The notes under the pieces are model-generated. The model made no database searches. It was not told the DNA's origin and saw only the letters and a program-made list of their open reading frames with translations. The translations under genes were made by a program, and so were the position numbers. From IMG/VR virus record IMGVR_UViG_3300044993_000281, positions 1-32,423 of that record: a stretch of DNA of 32,423 nt. One strand, 5' to 3'. Every line of letters starts with the position of its first letter. Within the stretch, counting starts at the first letter, position 1. Shown here piece after piece: positions 17,040 to 24,874 of the stretch. This DNA is from a virus.

Positions 17040-17725
17040 GGGAATGGATAAATGCACTGAACATTGTTGTAGCAGGTATCCAGCATGACAAGGTGGCTGT
17101 TCAGGTATTGGGACACCATCAAGCCTTTTGGTAGCGGGATGCCGGGTGGGTCAAAAAGGTCGCTTTCATCGTCTTCTACGATCTGAGCGATGGCAATGTA
17201 GGCTTTTGTCTGAATGATCTCATCTTCTTCTTTTCCTGATTCAAATTTCACCGGCTCCGGGTAGTCTTCCCAGCCGTTACGCCCGTGATTGATTTTGGCG
17301 GATGTGGCTTTTCCATTTTTCACGGTGATTTCAAGCCATATAATGTCGTAAAGACCAACCCCAAACGCGCCTTGGCCCTTTCCGTCATCCAAGCCTGTGA
17401 TGATGACCCTGTCGTTGGCAAGGAGGGAAGCCCGCAAGGAGGAATGCCGGTAAACCGTAACCCTAGGACTTCCTTTTGAAGAAACATCTTTAATCTCAAA
17501 AGGCAGGCCGTAATTCAAATCGGAGGCTGTGCCATCAAACCGGGCCAGCGCGGAATACCGGCGCAATTTACCGTTGATGTCCTTGATTTGCAGAAATTGT
17601 GGACGGAATTGCTCAAGAAGGGTTTCAAGACGGCGGCACCGGGCTTCGAGAGAGCTAATATCGCCGATGACGCGGGAAACCTTCGGCGCGAGATTTTCGC
17701 CGGGCATGGGTAGTGGGCCTGCCAT
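17015..17725 (-). CDS. Hypothetical protein on the opposite strand within the head block, 236 aa
   Basis: This is the only long gene-like minus-strand frame in a + strand region, and no competing + frame covers it. It begins MAGPLPMPGENLAPKVSRVI, continues with a short coiled-coil-like helix (SSLEARCRRLETLLEQF), and then appears mostly beta (VIITGLDDGKGQGAFGVGLY, ITVKNGKATSAKINHGRNG). There is no signal peptide, membrane segment or catalytic motif that I recognise. A helix followed by beta structure could suit a small trimeric structural protein, but this is speculative. Its 3' end overlaps the upstream + gene by 25 bases. Its start faces the scaffold-like gene across an 84-base divergent spacer. 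Confidence 0.78.
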   Translation of the reverse strand: MAGPLPMPGENLAPKVSRVIGDISSLEARCRRLETLLEQFRPQFLQIKDINGKLRRYSALARFDGTASDLNYGLPFEIKDVSSKGSPRVTVYRHSSLRASLLANDRVIITGLDDGKGQGAFGVGLYDIIWLEITVKNGKATSAKINHGRNGWEDYPEPVKFESGKEEDEIIQTKAYIAIAQIVEDDESDLFDPPGIPLPKGLMVSQYLNSHLVMLDTCYNNVQCIYPFPHAGPVLD

Positions 17726-17771
17726 AAAAAAGTGCTATCACGGTTGGGAAAAAATATCCAAGAAAAAAATG

Positions 17772-17802
17772 TTGACTAAACATCAACAAATGAACCAATA
17801 TT
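17772..17802 (+). promoter_or_regulatory. Candidate promoter before the scaffold-like/capsid genes
   Basis: In the 84-base spacer between divergent genes, TTGACT (17772-17777) is followed, after 19 bases, by the AT-rich AATATT (17797-17802). Seven bases then lead to the ATG at 17810, which has no ribosome site. The layout resembles the candidates at 12724 and 29866, but the -10 is poor and the spacer long. Confidence 0.3.
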
Positions 17803-17809
17803 AAAACTT

Positions 17810-18961
17810 ATGAGCGACGCTGAGGCACAAGCCCAATCCTCTGAACTGGCGGAAAAGACCTCCACCACGGAGGCAACTGTTTCCGAGATTACAACCGAAC
17901 AGGACGGACCCTTGACGGGTTCGGATGAGGCGATTGGTAAGATCACCGACATCGACTCCTACCGCAGCTTGGTCAACTCCATTCAGTCATCTTCTTCCGA
18001 GCAAGAGGAGGAAGCCATTGAGGAAACCAAGGAAGGCGCAGCCTCCGAAGGAAATCCCGATGAAAAAGACGGCCAAGATGGACTAGGCCAGAAAGGTTCT
18101 GAAACGGCAAAGGGAAAAGAAAACGCTGAAAGCCAAGGCGAGGAAGAGGAGGTCCGGGATGAGTCCGGCAAAAAACCTCCTCAATACCGCTGGCGGCCAA
18201 AGTCCGAGGTTGATGCCCTTGCAATGGACATCATCAAGAGGGCAGAAAAATCCGGCAAGGAAATCTCCATGAAGGAAGCTCTGGCTCAGGCCGAGACGAT
18301 CCTGAAAAAGGATGATTCGGACGACAGCGAAGTTTCCAACAACATTTTTCCCGAAACCGTTGAAGAGGCACAAGCCTATCTAGCTGATTTGCGAGCCCAG
18401 CGTAAGCAGGCTTTTGCCAAAGATTTGGACTTTGAAAAAGCCGCAGAACTGGATGAGCAGATTGAGGCGGTCAAAGATCACATCGGAAACCTGAAACAGG
18501 CCGAGGTATTGACCCGGCAAAATCAGGAGGCCAAGTGGAATCAAGTTCTTGAGACGAGCAAGGCCAAGGCTGTAGAGCTTTATCCTGATGTCACCAATCC
18601 CGAATCCGAACTAGTCCAGAAGATGGTGGAAATTGACGGTCTTCTCAAAGAGACTGGCAACGATCTTTTTTACGCGCCGGAGAAGCCTTTAAAACTGGCG
18701 CAAATGGCTGCCAATGAGCTTGGGATAGCTCCCAAAATAGCTAGGGCCACTAAAGTTACCTCAAAGCCAACCGCTTCATCCCAACCTGCCAAGGCTACGG
18801 CATCTGCCGCAATCCGTCCTGTTCAACCTGCGAGCGGCACCGCTCGCACAACCCAACAAACCAATAATCTAAACGGGCAATTCGCTGTTGAGTTGGACAA
18901 GGTAACGGATGAGGAAAGTTGGCGCGAGGCCATGAACAAGCTCAAGGTCGTTGCCGCCTGA
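17810..18961 (+). CDS. Putative scaffolding protein, 383 aa
   Basis: A strongly acidic protein whose first 130 residues are a disordered Glu/Ser/Thr/Gln-rich segment, followed by a Pro/Arg patch (KKPPQYRWRPKSEVDALAMD). A helical coiled-coil centre comes next (LADLRAQRKQAFAKDLDFEK, ELDEQIEAVKDHIGNLKQAE). An Ala/Thr/Pro-rich linker precedes a short C-terminal helix (EESWREAMNKLKVVAA). A charged helical rod with a C-terminal helix, placed just before the capsid gene, is the classic form of phage scaffolding proteins, which guide capsid assembly and leave or are degraded. The call rests on architecture and position. A head-morphogenesis protein of another type is possible. Confidence 0.7.
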   Translation: MSDAEAQAQSSELAEKTSTTEATVSEITTEQDGPLTGSDEAIGKITDIDSYRSLVNSIQSSSSEQEEEAIEETKEGAASEGNPDEKDGQDGLGQKGSETAKGKENAESQGEEEEVRDESGKKPPQYRWRPKSEVDALAMDIIKRAEKSGKEISMKEALAQAETILKKDDSDDSEVSNNIFPETVEEAQAYLADLRAQRKQAFAKDLDFEKAAELDEQIEAVKDHIGNLKQAEVLTRQNQEAKWNQVLETSKAKAVELYPDVTNPESELVQKMVEIDGLLKETGNDLFYAPEKPLKLAQMAANELGIAPKIARATKVTSKPTASSQPAKATASAAIRPVQPASGTARTTQQTNNLNGQFAVELDKVTDEESWREAMNKLKVVAA

Positions 18962-18975
18962 CCTCTGATCCCCCT

Positions 18976-18998
18976 TTTTCCGGTGTGTAGCCGGAAAA
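18976..18998 (+). promoter_or_regulatory. Hairpin between scaffold-like and capsid genes
   Basis: TTTTCCGG (18976-18983) pairs perfectly with CCGGAAAA (18991-18998) around a 7-base loop. No T-tract follows, so it is not a standard terminator. It may be an RNA processing or stability element adjusting capsid expression. Confidence 0.45.
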
Positions 18999-19010
18999 GA
19001 CGCAGCAACG

Positions 19011-19036
19011 GATTGTCCACAACCAAAAAGACAATC
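19011..19036 (+). promoter_or_regulatory. Hairpin abutting the major capsid start codon
   Basis: GATTGTC (19011-19017) pairs with GACAATC (19030-19036) around a 12-base A/C-rich loop. The capsid ATG begins two bases later at 19039, and no purine-rich ribosome site is seen between them. A stem beside the start codon could affect initiation, or the pairing could be chance. Confidence 0.35.
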
Positions 19037-19038
19037 TT

Positions 19039-20511
19039 ATGCCTTATACTATTGCAAGTCCCAACACCGGGACATCTGTATCCGCACAGATTCAAGAGCG
19101 GAGCCTGTGGAAGAAGGGCGTCGATATTTTCGAGCAATCGTCCGACTTCTTTCAGGAAATGGAAGGTAGCGGTCCGAATGCCATCATTCAGACTGTTACC
19201 GATACATCAAAAGGCCAAGGCCAAAAAATCAAAATCACTACTATGTCGGGTCTCTACGACGAGGCGCACATGGGCGAAGAACTCTTCGAAGAAGAAGACG
19301 ACTTCGAGCAGTTGATGTTCAACGAATACGAGCTGGAGGTTGATTTCCTCCGGCACGGTGTTTCGTGGACGGACCGCATGGAGGAATTCATGGGGATGCG
19401 CGGCGAGATCGTGGCTGGCCTGCCTGAAGAATTGGGCAAATGGCTTGGCCGGACAAAAACCGAACGCCTGTTTATGATGTTCCTGCACAAGCTCAACGCC
19501 GAAAATCTGGTCTATGCCAACGGAAAAACTCAGAACACTCTGACAAGTGCCGACGTGCTGGACTGGGATGAAATCGTTGCGGCGAATACCCAATTGCAGC
19601 GTCTTGGCGGGCGTCCCGCGGAAGTTGGCCGCGCCGGGAAGAACATCATCCGCAAAGCATGTGTGGTTGCCACCACGGATGCGCTTTACTCGCTGGAACT
19701 TGACAATTCCTACAAACAGGTGTTGCGCGAGACGGTGAATGAAGCCAATGCCAGGATGATTTTCGACGGCGGATATACCAACATCCGAGGCAATGTCATC
19801 CGGCAATACAACCCCATTGACCATGACGGTGAAGGGGCGATTGGCTCGCCACTGAACCCGAAGGCTCTTTTGGGCACGGCGATCACGGCGGGAACTAATG
19901 TCATTGATATCACAGGTGGCGGAAGCCCGGCGGCAGCAGCTAAGACCAAGAAGAAATACTTCAAGTTCTTCGAGGGCTACGCCTATCCGTTCCTGCCGAA
20001 CGACGTTCTCGCCCCGGCGAATACAACCCGTTATTTGCGGATTATCAACCCGCCAAATGCGCCGGTTGATCCAAACAAGAGCGGGTTCTACGCCTACACC
20101 ACGGGGAATAACGGCAACAAAATCACCATCACCCAGCGTTTGGGGGCTTCCGCTTCCGGCGCACGTGTGACGACCCTTGGGGACATCACTTGGGATGCGA
20201 CCAAGCACACGGATGTTCACCCGTCTGGATCGCTAATCCTGCCGGTCAACAGCAAAGGTCAGACCTACGGGGACACTCTGGTGCTGTATGCCGGGGCCGC
20301 TCTGCGTGGTTATGGCAAATACCGCAACATGCGTTCGGTCGAGAAGAAGGAAGGCGGGGACGACGGCACACAAGCCTTCATCCAGCGCATCTTCGTGACC
20401 TCGGTATTTGGCCAGACTCCGCGAAGGGACCGTCAAAATCGTTGTCCTGGTGTGCTACGCGTGCGTCATGCACTGGAGTATGCCGGTGTGCCGAAATACG
20501 TTGTTTCCTGA
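19039..20511 (+). CDS. Major capsid protein
   Basis: A 490-residue protein with the look of the DUF4043/N4-gp56-like capsid group: early motifs WKKGVDIFEQSSDFFQEMEG and IIQTVTDTSKGQGQKIKITT, then FLRHGVSWTDRMEEFMGMRG, and near the end MRSVEKKEGGDDGTQAFIQR followed by FGQTPRRDRQNRCPGVLRV. These proteins adopt the HK97 fold and build the icosahedral shell. A Gly/Ala-rich insertion near residues 290-315 precedes a surface-like segment. Two hairpins precede the gene and a GC-rich hairpin follows it, consistent with separate control of a highly expressed product. The capsid role is confident; the exact family is from memory of motif style. Confidence 0.87.
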   Translation: MPYTIASPNTGTSVSAQIQERSLWKKGVDIFEQSSDFFQEMEGSGPNAIIQTVTDTSKGQGQKIKITTMSGLYDEAHMGEELFEEEDDFEQLMFNEYELEVDFLRHGVSWTDRMEEFMGMRGEIVAGLPEELGKWLGRTKTERLFMMFLHKLNAENLVYANGKTQNTLTSADVLDWDEIVAANTQLQRLGGRPAEVGRAGKNIIRKACVVATTDALYSLELDNSYKQVLRETVNEANARMIFDGGYTNIRGNVIRQYNPIDHDGEGAIGSPLNPKALLGTAITAGTNVIDITGGGSPAAAAKTKKKYFKFFEGYAYPFLPNDVLAPANTTRYLRIINPPNAPVDPNKSGFYAYTTGNNGNKITITQRLGASASGARVTTLGDITWDATKHTDVHPSGSLILPVNSKGQTYGDTLVLYAGAALRGYGKYRNMRSVEKKEGGDDGTQAFIQRIFVTSVFGQTPRRDRQNRCPGVLRVRHALEYAGVPKYVVS

Positions 20512-20525
20512 ACTTGATTCCGATT

Positions 20526-20557
20526 GAGGGCGGGAGGGTTATCCTCTCGCTCTCTTT
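20526..20557 (+). terminator. GC-rich hairpin after the capsid gene, weak terminator or attenuator
   Basis: GAGGGCGGGAGG (20526-20537) pairs with CCTCTCGCTCTC (20543-20554) as a 12-bp stem with two G-U pairs and a 5-base loop, followed by TTT. The T-tract is short, so partial read-through into the downstream genes is likely. The gap between the capsid stop and the next ATG is otherwise empty. Confidence 0.55.
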
Positions 20558-20577
20558 CGGACAATTGGAGAAATACC

Positions 20578-20925
20578 ATGCAGGTAACAGTGACCATCGA
20601 GGACGCCGGGGATTCTAGCAAAACCATTTTGTTGGAATCCAAGAAAGACGAGATGGTGCGTATCGCGGCAGGCGGCGAGGTTCGGACGGTGGAAGGCTCC
20701 TTGGTGGAGCGTGCCATTCAAAACGGCCTCAATGTGGGCAGCGAACCCAACCCGAATTTTTTGGCACAAACCCGGATCACCGAAACGAACGGTGGGGCGT
20801 GGCTTGCGGTGGAGAACCATCCGCAGGATCGCGCTTTGGTGGTCGTGAAGGTCGGTCTGGAAATCCGCAATGTCAATGGACGCGAGTTTATGACTGGTAT
20901 CCGGCATTGCCTCAACTCAGCGTGA
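20578..20925 (+). CDS. Small hypothetical protein after capsid, 115 aa
   Basis: The ATG at 20578 has a GGAG seven bases upstream; the ORF could be extended to 20524 but would then begin inside the hairpin. The product is beta-rich (MQVTVTIEDAGDSSKTILLE, ALVVVKVGLEIRNVNGREFM), with no membrane segment or cysteine cluster. Position directly after the capsid gene suggests a head decoration or completion protein; no family is recognised. The stop overlaps the next start (TGATG). Confidence 0.75.
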   Translation: MQVTVTIEDAGDSSKTILLESKKDEMVRIAAGGEVRTVEGSLVERAIQNGLNVGSEPNPNFLAQTRITETNGGAWLAVENHPQDRALVVVKVGLEIRNVNGREFMTGIRHCLNSA

Positions 20926-21146
20926 TGAAAGCCATTATCTTCCTGAAAAACACCAGCCGATTTGCTCCTGCCAAGCAGGGGGATTTTCTTTGGAGCGAGG
21001 CGCACCAATGCCACATCTGGCAGGGCCGCGAGCTTGCACCAGATGAGTTTAACCAAGTGGTTGATTCGATCATGGAAGACGAGAACTACTACATCCGCCC
21101 CTCGGTGAGACTGATTTCAGGAACCGTCAAGAAAAACAAAAATTAA
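20925..21146 (+). CDS. Small hypothetical protein, 73 aa
   Basis: The ATG shares its A with the upstream stop codon, a translational-coupling layout. The product MKAIIFLKNTSRFAPAKQGD to RLISGTVKKNKN is mixed alpha/beta with a basic end and no recognised domain. Upstream in-frame codons belong to the overlapping previous gene and are not used here. It is probably a minor structural or assembly protein. Confidence 0.7.
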   Translation: MKAIIFLKNTSRFAPAKQGDFLWSEAHQCHIWQGRELAPDEFNQVVDSIMEDENYYIRPSVRLISGTVKKNKN

Positions 21147-21164
21147 CCAAAGGAGAAACAAACC

Positions 21165-21575
21165 ATGTCTGCAATGTCCAACTATTTGGAAAAGGCGTTG
21201 AACGACCATGTGTTGGGAGGACCGGATTTTGTCCGGCCCGGCACGGTGCATTTTGCGCTTTTTACGGGTGTAACAGACGGAGACGCCAACAGCGTCACTC
21301 AAGTCAGCGGCGGGGGTTATACCCGTGCCGCTGTAACCAATAATGCAACCAACTTCCCCGGAGCAACTTTGGGCACCGGGGCAAAAAGTAACGGAACGCA
21401 AATTACTTTCCCAACAGCCACGGCAAGTTGGGGCACAGTAACACATTGGGGCGTCTATGACGCTGCCACTGGCGGGAACCTGCTTTATTGGGGCGAGTTG
21501 ACGACTCCTCGCACAATTAACAGCGGGGACACGCCACGGTTCAATACGGGTGATTTCACCATCACCTTTGCTTAA
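21165..21575 (+). CDS. Phage virion/tail-fibre-type protein, 136 aa
   Basis: A strong AAAGGAG precedes the ATG. The protein follows a pattern common in many phages: SNYLEKALNDHVLGG, then a beta strand with VHFALFTG, then EVSGGGY-like VSGGGYTRAAVTNN, then THWGVYDAATGGNLLYWGEL and SGDTPRFNTGDFTITFA. Such proteins are usually annotated as tail-fibre or virion structural proteins and are all-beta. Function is known only at the level of virion association. The gene opens the neck/tail block and is well separated from its neighbours. Confidence 0.75.
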   Translation: MSAMSNYLEKALNDHVLGGPDFVRPGTVHFALFTGVTDGDANSVTQVSGGGYTRAAVTNNATNFPGATLGTGAKSNGTQITFPTATASWGTVTHWGVYDAATGGNLLYWGELTTPRTINSGDTPRFNTGDFTITFA

Positions 21576-21595
21576 CCCAGTAACCGGCAACTTCC

Positions 21596-23071
21596 ATGAC
21601 GCGCACGGGTGATCTGACCAATGGATCGGCGGTTGTAACCTCGGTTGCAGCCAACACCACGGGTTTGCTTGTCGGCATGGAGGTTGTCGGGACGGGTGTT
21701 CCCGCGGGGACAGTCATTGTCTCCGTGGATTCCATATCGCAGTTCACGATGAGCCAGAACGCGACCGCCGATGGCACGGGGGTCACGCTGGACATCAATA
21801 CCATTTTCTTCGGCGCGGGCACAGCTTACACCTACAACCCAAATGCCAATCTTTACATTCAGGGAGGCTTGAAAGGCAACGCACTTGCCAAAGCGATTAG
21901 TGCGAATGCCAATCTGTCGGTGATAAACGCGACTTTGCAAGCCACGGGCACGGCAGTTTGCACGTCTGGTGCTACTTTGGATATCTTTGTTCCCATTGAA
22001 ACAGCGGGAACCGCCAGTGGCACGGTTGTTGCCGCAGTAACACTCGAAATCAAATTGCAGGCAGACGTGCTTGCAGTTGGCACTGCCAGCGGAACCCTCA
22101 CGATGGACGTGGACTTGCTGGCCACTGGGCTGGCGGAAGCAAACGCGCTGGCTTCGATAACGGATTCCGCAGTTGCTCTGCAAGCAAACGCAAGAGCAGA
22201 CGGAACCGCTGCCGCAAACATCATTCTTCTCCACAATCTCACGGCGGCGGCACTGGCCGAGGCATCGGCAAATATTAACCTTTCGGCCACTTTGGTTTTG
22301 CGGACGGAAGCGGAGGCCAGCGCAACGACCAGCGTTTACCTTTCCTTTGTCGGGCAGGGGTTGGGGGTCTGCAACGCCATCAATGACATTCTGCTTTTGT
22401 GGGGGATAGAGGACGCGCAAATGTCGGTGGAATACTTGCGGGAACGGGCCTTGACCGACCTGAACGCCGCAATGCAACTGATTTGGGCTCAGGCCAAGGA
22501 CAGAGATTATTTTTCGCGGCGAACGCTTACGGTCAACGTGCCTTCCGGCCAGAAAAGCGTGGAACTAGAACAATATGTCCAGAACGTGCTTGGACCCGTT
22601 CGTAGGGATTCTGACAAAGGAAACCTGCGGCCTTTGGCTTCCCGATCCCAACTTGACTTGTTTGGGCACCTATTCCTCGGACAGACCAGCTCTGCAGTCG
22701 CCGATGGCGTTCCCCAAGCATTTTTTGCAGAGCGCCTTAACCAAAACAGACCGGATAACACAAGAATAATTTTGCATGTAGTTCCGGCTCCAGATGAAGA
22801 TACTGACTTGTTGGTGGACGTTGCGATAGAATGCCCGCGCTACGAATGGCGGGACTATTGCCAATGCACCCCGCTGCACATCCCGCACCGCTATGCCGAG
22901 AGCATTCTTTTGCCGATCTGTCGGCACCGAGCGATGTCTTCCCATTATTTCATCAAGGAAGAACGGCGGGAACTGATTGAAAATGAGTATTCCACGGCCA
23001 TGCAGGTTCTTGGCTTGGTCGATCCCCAGCTAAAAGAGGCGGAAGCCGCAAAGGAGGCAGGTGTCGCCTGA
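21596..23071 (+). CDS. Neck-adaptor-like protein with Ala/Thr-rich repeat N-terminus, 491 aa
   Basis: Residues 1-65 resemble a fibre-type module (TGDLTNGSAVVTSV, GMEVVGTGVPAGTVIVSV). Residues about 110-255 consist of roughly seven degenerate units of about 20 residues rich in Ala, Thr, Gly and Ser with alternating hydrophobics (LQATGTAVCTSGATL, LQADVLAVGTASGTLTMDVD). From residue 276 the sequence changes: MSVEYLRERALTDLNAAMQL, then helical and charged text ending LVDPQLKEAEAAKEAGVA, similar in style to head-tail adaptor proteins of podoviruses. An internal ATG at 22421 has GAGG about ten bases upstream, so the adaptor part might also be made alone. The fusion call is inference. Confidence 0.72.
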   Translation: MTRTGDLTNGSAVVTSVAANTTGLLVGMEVVGTGVPAGTVIVSVDSISQFTMSQNATADGTGVTLDINTIFFGAGTAYTYNPNANLYIQGGLKGNALAKAISANANLSVINATLQATGTAVCTSGATLDIFVPIETAGTASGTVVAAVTLEIKLQADVLAVGTASGTLTMDVDLLATGLAEANALASITDSAVALQANARADGTAAANIILLHNLTAAALAEASANINLSATLVLRTEAEASATTSVYLSFVGQGLGVCNAINDILLLWGIEDAQMSVEYLRERALTDLNAAMQLIWAQAKDRDYFSRRTLTVNVPSGQKSVELEQYVQNVLGPVRRDSDKGNLRPLASRSQLDLFGHLFLGQTSSAVADGVPQAFFAERLNQNRPDNTRIILHVVPAPDEDTDLLVDVAIECPRYEWRDYCQCTPLHIPHRYAESILLPICRHRAMSSHYFIKEERRELIENEYSTAMQVLGLVDPQLKEAEAAKEAGVA

Positions 23072-23077
23072 ATTTTT

Positions 23078-23938
23078 ATGACGACCGTGCAGCTTGCCCA
23101 ACGCCTCCTGCGTTACCTGACAGTGAAAGACTTGGCCCTTCTGTCGGGCGATGATGCGCTGCACCTGCTGGACGCGATCAATTCCGGCATCCAACAATTC
23201 TACGCCCTTGCGCCGTCGATCTACAAGCAAACTTCCATGTCCGGCATTCTCCGGGCCGCACAAAACGTGACGCTGGACGTAACCCTTGGCAGCCCAATTT
23301 TCACCGGCTACACGGCTTCTTACTACTCAAAAGGCTATACTATCCGCATTGAAGGTGACGACCACGACAATGAAATTGTGGCCTCCAATGGTCTGCTGGA
23401 TAACTACATGGGTGATACCGGCACCCGACAAGCAACGATTTGGGGGGATTGCCTGCAACTCAACACGGTGATCGACCGGCTGACTTCCGAACCGAAGTTG
23501 GACACCGGTGATGTCTTGTGGAAGGACGATGAATACAAGCAATCGGGCGGTATGCGCAACCGGCAGGTAGGACGCCCCCGGCGCTACTGGATCGAGGCCG
23601 TGGGCCAGAGCCAAGCGGGCGACCCGGCGTTTTTGCTTCGGGTGGATACGTTGCCTGATCAGGATTACCGGGTTCGCTTGGATGGCGAGCTTGCCCCCCG
23701 GAAAGTTGCGTTTCTTGACCTGACCACCCCCGTTGTCCTGCCGATTGACGACGCGCTGGTGGAGTCGCACGTCCTCCCGATCTGTGCGTCGGAACTGACA
23801 GACAGCCCGCTTTGGCAGAATGCCGACAACAAAAAGGACGTGAACGAACGTGCTAGGAAGGCACTGCAACTGATTGGCTTGCTCAGTCCTATAATTTCCG
23901 TCCCGAACCACCAAGTGGGCACCCCGAAAGGCTACTGA
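23078..23938 (+). CDS. Putative neck/head-completion protein, 286 aa
   Basis: The N-terminus is helical (TVQLAQRLLRYLTVKDLALL, DALHLLDAINSGIQQFYALA), a pattern often seen at the start of phage head-tail connector proteins, and the rest is mostly beta (TGYTASYYSKGYTIRIEGDD, YRVRLDGELAPRKVAFLDLT). The C-terminus is helical again. It starts six bases after the previous stop. No catalytic motif or membrane segment is present. Position and style indicate a virion neck component; the precise role is unknown. Confidence 0.7.
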   Translation: MTTVQLAQRLLRYLTVKDLALLSGDDALHLLDAINSGIQQFYALAPSIYKQTSMSGILRAAQNVTLDVTLGSPIFTGYTASYYSKGYTIRIEGDDHDNEIVASNGLLDNYMGDTGTRQATIWGDCLQLNTVIDRLTSEPKLDTGDVLWKDDEYKQSGGMRNRQVGRPRRYWIEAVGQSQAGDPAFLLRVDTLPDQDYRVRLDGELAPRKVAFLDLTTPVVLPIDDALVESHVLPICASELTDSPLWQNADNKKDVNERARKALQLIGLLSPIISVPNHQVGTPKGY

Positions 23939-23940
23939 CT

Positions 23941-24441
23941 ATGGCAGAAACAGCACACATTCTCACAATGGAAGAAGTCGCCCCGTTCATCACGGGTTTG
24001 GCGGAACAAATCAAGAAGGGCGTTTATGAAGCCCGGACCAAGAAGGGTGTCATCATGGAACTCCCGGAGGAAATCACGATCCAAGCCGTGATCGTGACAA
24101 AGGTGCAGCATGTGCCCATTTCCAAGACGAGCACTCGGAATGAAAACGAAACACAGGGCGGCGGAAGCAGCGAAAAATCAGTCGTGCAAGAATCCAGCCA
24201 GACGGACGGACAGGCTGTGGAGCAATCCACGTCGCAAGCTGTTCAGAAGTCCGTGGTCAAGGAAACCACCAAAAGCGAAGGGAAATCTACCAGTAAAAAC
24301 ACCCAAAGCACATTGGGTTCGACTGTTCAGGATCAGATTTCAAATAGCCAGAGCCACGAAACTGCCAACCAGAACACCAATCAAACCGGACATGAAAATT
24401 TGAGCGCAACGACCGATTATAATTATGAAGAAAGGGGCTGA
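23941..24441 (+). CDS. Ser/Thr/Gln/Asn-rich protein A, 166 aa
   Basis: The first 60 residues look ordered (LTMEEVAPFITGLAEQIKKG, LPEEITIQAVIVTKVQHVPI). The remaining 100 are a polar low-complexity tract built from Ser, Thr, Gln, Asn, Glu and Lys, such as SQTDGQAVEQSTSQAVQKSV and NQNTNQTGHENLSATTDYNY, ending in an acidic tip. Such tails are probably disordered or fibrous. The next gene has a similar tract, and the two genes are separated by two bases. No family is recognised. Its place before the fibre suggests an attachment, linker or chaperone role. Confidence 0.7.
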   Translation: MAETAHILTMEEVAPFITGLAEQIKKGVYEARTKKGVIMELPEEITIQAVIVTKVQHVPISKTSTRNENETQGGGSSEKSVVQESSQTDGQAVEQSTSQAVQKSVVKETTKSEGKSTSKNTQSTLGSTVQDQISNSQSHETANQNTNQTGHENLSATTDYNYEERG

Positions 24442-24443
24442 TT

Positions 24444-24872
24444 ATGGGCGATTTTCTTATTAAGAAAACTTCTGAAACTCGCAACGGTTCAAACTCGACA
24501 AATACTTCGCAAAATTCTTTTGCGTCCAAGTCGGAGTCTGGCCAGTCGCGCACGACCACTTCGCGGGCAAACGAAAAAGCGTTTGCCGACACGACTCAAA
24601 ACGAAACGCGGAGTCAGGATCGAAACCAAACTGAGGATACCACACGGAACGAGACGGGTAAAAAGACTTCGACCAGCCACCAAACCCAAGCCAGAAACCA
24701 GACGCAGAATACGACGCAAACCCGGAACCTTACGGCACAAAGCAGCGGCCAGGAAACCATTGTCGAGATGGCCGACATTGGGGCAGCGGTCACTTTCACC
24801 ATTAAAATTCGAGGAGGGTTGGGAACCGTCCCTGAGGGAAGCACTCCCCCGGCGCCAATCTGCAAAAAGTAA
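24444..24872 (+). CDS. Ser/Thr/Asn/Gln-rich protein B, 142 aa
   Basis: An AAAGGGG ribosome site precedes the ATG. The protein is dominated from residue 8 to 105 by Asn, Thr, Ser, Gln and Arg in short irregular repeats (TTQNETRSQDRNQTEDTT, QTQNTTQTRNLTAQSSGQ). A compact C-terminal part follows (VEMADIGAAVTFTIKIRGGL) and a Pro-rich end. Compared with protein A the order is reversed: there the ordered part is N-terminal, here it is C-terminal. The pair may form one complex through the polar tracts; this is speculation. Confidence 0.7.
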   Translation: MGDFLIKKTSETRNGSNSTNTSQNSFASKSESGQSRTTTSRANEKAFADTTQNETRSQDRNQTEDTTRNETGKKTSTSHQTQARNQTQNTTQTRNLTAQSSGQETIVEMADIGAAVTFTIKIRGGLGTVPEGSTPPAPICKK

Positions 24873-24874
24873 AC

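Noticed and set aside
19207-20220. 337-codon minus-strand frame within the capsid gene
   Set aside because: Mirror of a well-supported capsid gene; no independent evidence.
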